Positions 32,543 to 46,137 of a stretch of DNA of 46,137 nucleotides are shown in pieces; the first letter of the stretch is position 1; each line of letters starts with the position of its first letter. The notes under the pieces were generated by a model. That model saw only the letters and a list, made by a program, of their open reading frames with translations, ran no database searches and was not told the DNA's origin. A program made the position numbers and the translations under genes. The stretch covers positions 1 to 46,137 of the forward strand of contig RWJK01000942.1 of NCBI GenBank assembly GCA_004335835.1, written 5' to 3'. This DNA is from Scenedesmus sp. ARA3. Taxonomy: Eukaryota > Chlorophyta > Chlorophyceae > Sphaeropleales > Scenedesmaceae.

Positions 32543-35500
32543 CTACATGCCAATGCCAGTCTGGCTGGAGCGCCGCTCAGCATATGACAGAGGCCGCTGC
32601 ACTGTGCTGCTGCTGCTGCTGGTGCTGCTGTGGTGATGATGCAGTGGTGGCAGCTGTGGCTGCTGATGCTGGCTGCCAGTGCTGACTGGTGAGGACGGGT
32701 ACTGCTGCAGCTGGCCAGGGTGGTGCTGCTGTGTGCGGCCGACAGCGTCCGGCACTGCTGAGGTCAGCTCGAGCAGCCAGTCGTCCATCAGGCCACCAAA
32801 CACCAGCGCAGCCTGCTGCTGCTGGTGGTGGTGGTGGTGGTGGTAGCCTGTTGCGGCACTGCCGTGTGCTGCGCCCAGCCCACCAGCGCCAGCAGGGCTG
32901 CTGCGCAGGCAGGCGTCCAGCCTGCCAGGGCTCAGCGCATGCCTGGCACTGGCAGGGCCTGGCGACAAGCAGGCACCCAGCAGCAGCGGCGTTGACTCGC
33001 CTATGGACACTGACAGCCGCTGCTGCAGGTGCCAGTCGCTGGCTGGTGACGCCGCTGCCGCAGCTGCAGCTGTGCTGGCCGTGCTGGTGCGGCGCGACAC
33101 CTCCCTGCCCTGCTTGCTGGGCCCGGAGGACAGCTTGCAGCTGCTGCTGCCGCCGCATGCGCCATGCTTGCTGTGGGGCGTGCTGCCACTTGCTGCCAGG
33201 TCTAGTGTGGCCTGGATGACTGCGGGGTTGATGCCTGCAGGCCACCACACGCGGCTGGCTTGCCACAGCACTGCACCGCAGGGAGCATGGGAAACACGAG
33301 TGAGACACAAGGGGAGCTGTGTACCATGCAGTGGTGGCTGACTAGGCTACAGCATGAGCCACATACACACCAACGCAGCCTGCAGACATAGGCTGCTGCA
33401 GCTGAGGCCAAACATTCTTGCAGAGGTCAAGAGCCTGGCACCAGAAAAGCAAGCCTACTTCATGCATGACTGCCACCTGCAGACCATGCGCAGCCCATAG
33501 GTCACCCGAAGCACCCTGCCCCTCACCTGACATGAGCCCAGCAGTCACCAGCAGGCCCGCCAGGCCAACCAGCAGCCGCTGCAGCGGCACAGGCAGCAGC
33601 GACAGCACAGCCTTCACGCCGCTGCCGCTGTCGCCCACCAGGGACACCATGCCGCGCAGCTGCTGCGGCTGCGCCGCGCGCTGCACGTCAGGGCCTGTCA
33701 GGCCTGCGGCGCTGCCGCAGCTGGGGAGCGTGGCGATGAGGAAGGCGTACTTGAGCGCAGCGTCGTCTGTGCTGCTGCCGCTGCCGCCGGTGCTGAAGTG
33801 GCCGCCGCTCATGTCCGTCACCAGCAGCAGCGCCTGGTGGCTGCCATGCCGCCTGTGCCTGCTACTGCTGGCACTGACGCCGCCTCCATCCAGTGCTGCT
33901 GCTGCTGCAGCAGCAGCAGCCGCATCACTGCTGCCACTACCTGCCACATCCCCATGCAGACGCCCAAGGTACTGCTGGTCGTTGCTGTCATCATCACTGC
34001 TGCTGCTCCCTGCTGCCCGCAGCTGCGCCACCCACTTGGCCGCCTCCCAGTAGCCCACGCGCTTGTCCATGAGCCCTGCCGTCACCAGCATGTGCGGGTA
34101 GCTGGCGCCTGTCTTCACATTGTGCACGGGGCTGTATGAGGCGATGACTGCCGCCTGGCTGGCGTTGGTCAGCGGGTGGCCCCACTCGTCCCACTCCTTC
34201 ACCGTCAGCGGCAGCCCGGCATCCACCAGGTCACCCACCACGTCAAGGAACGGCACGTCCAGCAGCGCCGAGTTGAAGAGGTGCGGCTCAGCATTAATCG
34301 CTCCGGCGGCAGTTAGCCCACCCGCGCTGCGGCCCCACACCGCCAGCCTGCCGGGGGAGGTCAGGTTGTGTGCGATCATGGTGGCTGCTGCTGCCGCCAG
34401 GTCGGAGAAGCTGTTGGGCTTGTGCTCCAGGCGCCCCGCAGCGTGCCAGGCGTAGCCCAGCTCGCCGCCTCCCCTCACGTGCGCGATGCCCAACACCCAG
34501 CCGCGGTCCAGCAGGCTCAGCAGGCGGCTGTCCCACTCGGGGTCGTACTTGGTGCCTGGCGGGTGTGGCGGCGCGGGTGAGAAGGAGGCAGAGGCACAGC
34601 AGGAACACGGCACAGAGAAGGCAGGTCAGCAAGTAGAGCAGCGCTGATGCTGAAAATATGCTGTCTAAACCATCAAACAATGCAGCAGCAGGTCGAACAC
34701 ACATGTGCACAGGGATGAAGGGCAGGATGCATGGCTGCAGGACAGCCGAGAAGAGCAGCGACACACAACACGCAGCTAGCAGCACCCGCCGCCAGCTCCA
34801 CAGCCCCCGCAGGCGCTCACCGTATGCACCGTACACCATCAGCAGCGCGGGGTTGCGCCCGTTGCGCGTGAAGCTGTCTAGGCGGTACACCAGGCTCAGC
34901 GGCACCTCCACGCCGTCGCCCGCAGACGCCCACAGCCGGTAGCTGCGGTAGTCGCTGGGCCGGAAGCCGCCCCCCACAGCAGCCACGGAGCGCACCACGC
35001 GGCGCTGCGTGAACATGTGGATGTCCAGCACCGTGTGCGGCGTGGTGAAGCTGGTGTACGACAGCCGCAGCAGCGGCGCAGCCCAGTCGCCGCTGTCCAG
35101 GATGCTCACGCTGTACGCATCCTCCTCAAATGCGACCTGCCAGCTGTTCTCAGGAGACAGCACAGGCGGGCGGGCAGGCTGGTGTGCCTGCGCAGCAGGC
35201 TGCACTGCTGCAGTGCTGGCGTTTGCCTTGTCAGTGCTGCTGCTGCTGCTGCCACTGCCAGCCTTGCCGCTTTTGACCGCGCCCTTAGCCTTGGCAGTAC
35301 TGCCAGCGTTGGCAGCTCTGCCAGCAGAAGGCTTGACAGCAGGCTTGGCAGCTGCTGCTTGCTTGCCGCCACTGACGCTGCCAGTGCCTGCAGACCGCTG
35401 CTGCTCGTGCTGTTGAGGCTGTGCAGACGCAGGAAGGCTTTTGCTGCCAGGCCGTACGGCTGCTGCCTGCCGCCTGTAGCTGCTGAACCTGCTTTTAGCT

Positions 35501-38270
35501 TCCTGCTGCTGTCTTTTATGCTGCTGTTGTTGCTGCTGCTGCTGCTGCTCCACTGCCACTGCAGGGTCCAACAGCGAGAATGTGGGACTGTCCTGGTCGG
35601 CCTGATCACTGCTGCCTGCCCTGCCCCTAATCATGACAAAGGTGCCAGACTGGTGGTGGGCATCGGGCTGTGTGGCTGCAGTGCTGCTGGCCAGCAGCGG
35701 CAGCGCCTCAGACAAAGACAATGGCTGATCCTGCAGATCATCAGCACTGCTCTGCGTGGACACAAGCTCAGCCTCAGCTGTGCCACTGCTGCTGCTTGCA
35801 CCAGGCTGTGAGCTGGGCTTGCTGTCACTGGCTGCATCGCCACGGCTAGACCCCGCCTGCTGCTGCTGTGATTGCTGCTGTGGCTGCTGAGCTTCTGCCT
35901 TGGCCGCCTGTGCCTCTGCTGCACTCGCTGCGGTGCTGTTGTACCTGCAGGCTGCGAGCGCAGCAGCGCTGCTGTTGGCGGGCAGGCAGTACACGGTGAT
36001 GGTGGTGTGGCCCAGCTGCCGCTCCGCCAGCACCAGGTGGTGCGCGTAGATGCGCACGTCCTCCAGCTCCACCTCGCGCCGGTGCGGCAGCAGCACCTGG
36101 CAGCAGCACAGCACGGCAGGGAACAAGCCAGAACGCAGCAGCAACACCAGCTCAGCGACGCAAGCTGTAGCGCCGACTGTGCCTTCGCATGCAGCAGCAT
36201 GTAGCAAATCATTAAGCTGTCCTGCAAGCAAATGTATGCTGAGGGTTAGTCTGCATCACCAGTCAACGCTGTCCTGCAAGCAAGTGTACACTGTGGATTC
36301 GTCTGCATCCAATGGCGTAAGATGTCCTGCAAGCAGATGTCCGCTGGGGATAGGTCTGAACCATTTGGGAACGCTGTCCTGCAAGCAGATGCACGCAGAG
36401 GAGCTTTTGTCTGCAGCATGCGCCTCATTGTGCCGGGAGCATGCTGGGCCCATGCCGGGCCGCTGCCAGCTGGCCGCTCACCGAGTGCTGCTGCGAGGCC
36501 TCCACTGGCGCCACCAGCAGCTCCCCGTTGGGCGTGTCTGGGCTGACCACCAGCAGGAACAGCCAGGACTGCCAGTGCCCCACCACCTGCTGCTGCACGC
36601 CATGCACGCGCGGCGCAGGCACCAGCCACGCGTCTGCGCTGGGTGGCGCGTGCTGCTGCAGGTCCAGCAGCAGCACCTGGCGGGTCACCTCGCTGGCACC
36701 TGACAGCAGCAGGAACCGGCCGCTGCTGCTGCGGCTGAGGGACAGGTAGAAGGCAGGGTTGTCCTCCTGCCACAACAGCACAGGCGGTGCTGCGCTGCCA
36801 CTGCTACTGCTGCTGCTGCCTAGCCTGATAAACCACACCCGCCAGGGGCGGTTGGTGACGCTGTCACGCGTCACAAAGAACAGTCCAGCACTGTCAGCAG
36901 CCCACTCGTAGTCGCCACTGGTGCCAGGCAGCGGCGCTGGCAGCAGCGTGCGTCCGCTGTCAATATGTCGCACCAGCAGCTGGTACTGCTCACTGCCGCT
37001 GACGTCGACACCGAACGCTACCAGTGCGCCATTGGGGGACACACTGCTGCCGTATACGTCACAGTGCTGTGCGTCAGCGTTGCTGCCGCCGTTGCCGCTG
37101 CTGCTGCCATTGCTGCCTGAGCTGTTGCCACTTGTGCCTGGCGTGCTGCTGCTGTCAGTGAGCCCTGCCAGTGCCTGCTCGCACTCAGCGTTCGGATCCA
37201 GCACCACTTGCTCAGGTGCATCCGGCTGGGGCCCCACCTCATTCCAGGCTAAGCTGCCACCCTCAGCAAGATGCTGCTGCGTTGCAAGACCAGCAGCATT
37301 GCTGTTGGTGTTGCTGCTGCTGCGGGCAGCAGATGGCTGTTGCTGTTGCTGCTGCGCTGGCTGTGCTGGCCGCCTGTAGCGCTGCCAGAAGCGCTGGCCC
37401 TCCTCCTGTCGCTCATAGTACCACCAGGCCCCCTGCCGCACAGGCACAGGGTCGTTGGGCTTGTTCAAGCGCCCCTCCATCTCAGCTGCCAGCTTGGCTG
37501 CAAGCGGCTGCAGCTGCGCCAGGGTGGCATCCGAGTATGCGTTCTCTGCTGTGAGGTAGCCCAGCACCTCCGGGTCTGAGTGGCTGTCATCACGCAGCCT
37601 GCAGCAGTGGCAGCAGGACACAGGGAAGCAGGAGGGGCAACGCTGTGAACAACCAATGGCAAGCCTGGAGATTTCTGATGAAGTAAAGGGTGCGTGAAAT
37701 ACATTTGCTACTGTTGTGGCTTGCATGAGCAGCTGCTGACTGCGCAACCTGCACGACCTAGGGGCGGGCGCTCACCAGTGAAAGTCATCCACGACTGGGC
37801 CAGCTGCTGTCAACAGAGTCTTTGGCCGCCTGGGTGCTGTGGGGGCCTGGACACCTGCGCGGGTGCAGCACAGCGAGTTGAGAGCATGCCAGGACGGCCA
37901 GGCAGGATGCTGTCATGGCAGCGGCAGCAGAACTTGCTCCAGAGTCAGCAGGCACTGTATGGGCGCACCTGCAGGGGGACCTGTGATGCAGGCTGAAGCT
38001 TCTGCGTCCCAAGATGCCTCCTGCATAACCAAAGTATGTCAGCAGCTGCATACGCCTGGCAACAGGCAATGGATGACCGCAGTGCCTATTCACTTGCTGC
38101 TGGTCTACAACACCTACCTGGTCGCCCGATCCAGGTCCAGCCAAAGCCCTAGCATATAATATGCATACAAATAATAGCACGAGCGTCCTTAGGGGCCCTA
38201 TGCTGGTGGCCTGCGGTGGCATTCTGGGCCAACACCAGCTTCTCACAGGCCATGGATCCGACGGTTCCAC
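32543..38270 (-). CDS. Oligopeptidase B-like S9A serine peptidase, enlarged, 7 exons
   Basis: S9A oligopeptidases cut short peptides, oligopeptidase B after Arg/Lys. Exons 38270-38118, 38020-37969, 37854-37776, 37598-36482, 36096-34821, 34555-33527, 33270-32543 join to 1477 residues, about twice the bacterial length. The N-terminal exon has a hydrophobic stretch (TLVLLFVCILY) like a signal or anchor; the start could also be 38222. Then PVVDDFHWLRDD, AENAYSDA and YYERQEEG mark the S9 N-terminal region and propeller. The catalytic domain has YGAYG, HVRGGGELG, WGRSAGG (Ser about 969), GLMDKRVGYW (Asp about 1056) and DMSGGHFS (His about 1145). Added parts: Gln/Ser/Ala low-complexity in the propeller (about 500-760), an Ala/Ser insert between Asp and His, a hydrophobic segment after the domain (LLVGLAGLLVTAGLM) and a ~240-residue Ser/Gln/His-rich tail. 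Exons 1-2 are less certain than the rest. Confidence 0.87.
36218..36405. repeat. Four tandem ~52-bp repeats in an S9 peptidase intron
   Basis: The core tgtcctgcaagca recurs at 36218, 36270, 36323 and 36375 (spacing 52, 53, 52), with shared flanks such as gtctgcatc and aacgc. It sits in intron 4 (36097-36481). Copies differ by several bases. Confidence 0.88.
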
Positions 38271-38904
38271 CGCTATAGGAACATTTTAAAAGCTACGAAG
38301 AAGCAACCGAGACTTTCTGGAACTGCAGACGTCAGTGCCGAAATCGACCATCAACGGAGTAGCCAAGCGGGCACCGATCATATGCATCGCCAGAAAAACA
38401 AAGAAACATAGATATCGACGGTGACGATTCCATCTACGCCACCAGAGGATGCGCTCCAGCGGGTGTCACGAAAGAAGCAGCACCGGGTTTCAACACCGGG
38501 CAACAGTGCTCGCTTCATGTTGACTCTGCGCCACATCATTGGGGCCAAGCACACGTCAGCGCTCAGCAGGCAGTGCATCTCACCTTCGCCCAGGCAAACA
38601 CTCACGTGCAGCAGTAGCTGGGGTAGTGACTACAGACAGGTGAGAGCCCGAGGCAACGAGGCAGGCACGTCAGCATGCAGGCTCACGTCATGAATGACTT
38701 TTGAGTAGATGAGTTTTTGTTGTTGTCACGTGCAGCCCTTCAGTGCAGTCATTGCTTGGTACTGACTGAGCTTCCCTGCTGTTCTGTTGGGCAGGCAACA
38801 CACAGAAACAAGGCACGGTGGATACCCCAGGAGTAGCTGGCCAGCCAGCGCCTCTTCCCGTGTACGAGGACAACACCTACTCGTACGAAGACCACTTGCT
38901 AGAC
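38271..38904. promoter_or_regulatory. Divergent promoter spacer, S9 peptidase and PKG
   Basis: 634-bp head-to-head spacer. It is A-richer than its flanks near 38270-38420 (cattttaaaagctacgaag, aaaaacaaagaaacataga). A donor-like CAG|GTGAGA at 38641 and an acceptor-like TTGGGCAG near 38795 suggest a 5' UTR intron on the PKG side. In the phase that would join the upstream segment to the PKG frame it has stops, so it is not read as coding. Confidence 0.5.
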
Positions 38905-44127
<5,223 letters not shown>

Positions 44128-45322
44128 GCCTGCTGCTGCTGAGGAAGAACTGCCGGCACGCTGCAGGAGGGTCGGGCATGCACACAATCATGCGCAGACA
44201 TCTTATATTTTGTCCATGATCAATGCTGCGCTGCAAATGACAACGCAAGGTTTTCATTTGATGTGAATTATGGCGTGCTGCTAAGGCTAAAGTTATTTAA
44301 ACAGAACGTGTTTGTGGCGGTGGTATGTTACTGCTACTTATGGCATGTTACCATGTTCATGAAAGGATGGGTTTGCACGCATGTCGGATTACCTGCTTGA
44401 AATGGACAGCACTGCCACGCTCGGTGGTGCATTGCATCATTTGGTTTATTTGTGATGGCCCCAGCCACTGACACCACGCCACAGCCCAGAACAGCTGTGC
44501 TGCAGCTGGGATGGTTGGCAGTACATACTGCTGTGGCATAGTGTGGTAGCAGAAGGTGACAAGATGCCGCTGGTGATAGTTTACTGCTGGGTATGCTATC
44601 TAGCCAGGCGTGTGACAGACATGCTATGACGTATGTGGCGGCATGCCTTTGAGGCTAGTAGCTGCGCATTACTTGAGCCTACTGCATTGGCTGCTGAGCA
44701 TGAGCCTTCGCAGGGCGTTTACAATCATTGAGCCAAGTTGAGCTAGCTTGTCCCCATGGGACCGCTGGCCAGCCTTTGGCAGTGTAAGAATGCGTCTGAA
44801 CTGACTTGCGGGCTTTTTAGCTCTGCGTCCTGTGCAGGTCATTTGCAAGCACAGCTCGTGGTCGCGCTGTGACACTTTTGCCAGGCGCTACAAGGAAGCG
44901 CTGCAAACCTGCCCAAAACACGCAAGCTGGGTTCTAACAACGATACAACAAGGATTCAGTGTTCCAGGACCATGAATTCATGGTGACCAACGTGCCTCGC
45001 GAGCACTGGTTGAAAGCAGCGAGTTGTTACCAGAACCTCAATCTACAAAGTGACCACCAGGCTCTGCCAGCAAGGCTGGTGCCACAGACAGCCTCAGCCC
45101 CAGCTGACAAGCCAACATGGGCCCTCAGCCCCAGCACGCATGCAGCTGATGGCAGCAGCTGGTAACGCAGCTGGCTGAAGAGTGCCCGGCAACAGCCCTT
45201 TTCTCGCTGCGTACGCACTAGAAGCACGCCCTTTCTGCCCTGCGCCCTCGCGTTGCAGCCAGCGCCCTGCAGCCCGGCATGCGGCAAGCACAGCCAGCAC
45301 CCATGGTACCATGGCTGCCGGC
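44128..45322. other. Convergent intergenic region, PKG and RPL5
   Basis: 1.2 kb tail-to-tail region. The + strand is T+G-rich up to about 44.66 kb (PKG side), then C+A-rich from about 44.88 kb (RPL5 side). No exon found. Confidence 0.5.
44783..44787 (+). terminator. Candidate polyadenylation signal TGTAA (PKG)
   Basis: TGTAA about 656 bases past the PKG stop, near the point where the T+G bias of the + strand ends. Distance and composition fit a chlorophyte 3' UTR; the motif alone is weak. Confidence 0.4.
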
Positions 45323-45917
45323 CTACTCGTCGTCTGCCTCCATGAGCGTGTTGAGCTTGGCCTTGAGGCGCTCCTTGCGCTCCTCGTAGGTCAGCTTGGC
45401 CGGCTGCCAGCGCTTGGCGTCGGCGGGCTTGGAGCGCGCCTTCTTCTCCGTCACGGGGTTGGCGCGGATGGCCTCGTGCACCTGAGGGGGCGGGACACAC
45501 ACACAGCAGCAGCAGAAGCAGCAACATGGTGAGGGACACAGTCATACAGCAGCGAAGGGGCCGGGATACAGCATGAAGGGAAGAAGACAGACTGCCGCAA
45601 AATTTAGTGCGGCACATGGTCAGACGCACCTGATATGGGAACACAAGGTTGTCAAACAAACCCTAGCACCACTAGCGACGGTTGCAGCACAACCAGCGCA
45701 CAGCAGTCACAGTGCTGCGCTGATGAGCTTCAACAACAGTGGCCGAGCTGCAGCTGGCCTCTCCCACAAGCCCGTATCACCACATGCCGCATGAGACCTG
45801 CTGCCCGGCTGGCATGCCCCTGGATAAAGCCTCTGCCTGCCCCCACCGCCCACCTTCTGGTACAGCTCCTCCAGGTCGTCAGCGCCCAGGTCCTCCTCGA
45901 TGTACGCGGCAAAGTGC
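45323..45917 (-). CDS. RPL5: 60S ribosomal protein L5 (uL18), C-terminal two exons, partial
   Basis: Component of the large ribosomal subunit that binds 5S rRNA. Two exons are inside the window: 45917-45854 and 45481-45323. They join in phase 0 to give 21 full codons plus 52 residues and a TAG stop. The first reads HFAAYIEEDLGADDLEELYQK, after one base completing an upstream codon. The second begins VHEAIRANPV and has the Lys-rich AKLTYEERKERLKAKLN, ending MEADDE. This matches the C-terminal end of eukaryotic L5 (YxxxxxxxDxLEExY, then VHxxIRxxP and YxERKxRxKxK). Upstream exons lie beyond 46137. The extra base at 45917 shows a preceding phase-2 exon end. No damage is seen in the visible part. 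Confidence 0.93.
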
Positions 45918-46137
45918 CTGGCAGCAGCAGCAGCAGCAGGGGAAGCAGCAGCAACAGGCAGGCCAAGCACATTCAGCTGCTAGCCATCAGGTGCTGAAAG
46001 CACAGCGCAGCTGACACATGCACATGCTGCACTGACTGAAAGACGCCGATGCAGTTGCAAAGAGCAAGCTCGAGCTGCAGCGCACGGCACTGACAGTGCA
46101 TACTCAGCATTGCCCTGTGTCAGCCCCCCCCCCCCCC
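45918..46137 (-). other. RPL5 intron, running off the window
   Basis: Intron upstream of the penultimate RPL5 exon (acceptor CCAG|GCAC). It has a CTG/TTG run next to the acceptor (CAG/CAA on +) and ends in a poly-C run of about 15 bases at the window edge. Confidence 0.7.

Noticed and set aside
35009..35811. 264-codon plus-strand frame inside the S9 peptidase gene
   Set aside because: Opposite strand of a confirmed coding exon; Leu/Ala/Cys runs mirror the Gln/Ser runs of the real protein.
38421..38640. Possible coding exon upstream of the PKG start, ending in a good CAG|GTGAGA donor
   Set aside because: It has no ATG in the relevant frame, and the phase needed to join the PKG frame contains stops; treated as possible 5' UTR exon only.

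Overview
The window looks like nuclear DNA of a green alga (core chlorophyte, Chlamydomonadales/Sphaeropleales-like). Genes are broken by many short introns with GTGAG-type donors and CTGCAG/GCAG acceptors. Coding sequence is rich in Ala/Gln/Ser CAG/GCT/AGC runs. The proteins include plastid- and cilium-associated families typical of green algae. No prokaryotic operon, CRISPR array or recognisable transposon was found. All exon models are hand-built: every junction listed keeps phase and joins family-consistent sequence, but no transcript evidence was available.

Layout. 1-787 is a nested tandem repeat (satellite). 1792-4550 (-) is a 7-exon MgtE/SLC41-type magnesium transporter. 5183-6622 (-) is a single-exon DNMT2-type tRNA cytosine-5 methyltransferase. 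7152-12196 (+) is an 11-exon receptor-like TKL kinase with signal peptide and membrane segment. 15199-17087 (-) is a 3-exon LTO1-type VKOR-thioredoxin fusion. 17711-21339 (+) is a 6-exon, probably plastidic NAD-dependent glycerol-3-phosphate dehydrogenase. 23285-25494 (+) is a 5-exon gene for a conserved 177-residue protein of unknown role. 27025-30266 (-) is a 7-exon chlorophyllase-like hydrolase. 32543-38270 (-) is a 7-exon, very large oligopeptidase B-like S9 peptidase. 38905-44127 (+) is a 15-exon cGMP-dependent protein kinase. 45323-45917 (-) holds the last two exons of ribosomal protein L5 (uL18); its 5' part lies beyond the window.

Genes alternate in head-to-head and tail-to-tail groups, with three likely bidirectional promoter spacers (about 6.62-7.15, 17.1-17.7 and 38.3-38.9 kb). 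Several products relate to the plastid (LTO1 redox enzyme, glycerol-3-phosphate supply, chlorophyll ester hydrolysis). Others are signalling proteins (receptor-like kinase, PKG) or housekeeping (tRNA methylation, ribosome, Mg transport). I see no evidence that they form one dedicated pathway. Long gene-free stretches downstream of stop codons are T+G-rich on the sense strand, which helps mark transcript extents.

I found no clear new multi-gene system. The most notable items are the 177-aa orphan family, the twin-arginine chlorophyllase with a long tail, the enlarged S9 peptidase with hydrophobic ends, the CxxC motif split by an intron in LTO1, the composition skew that follows transcription, and an unexplained protein-like exon at 31849-31982.
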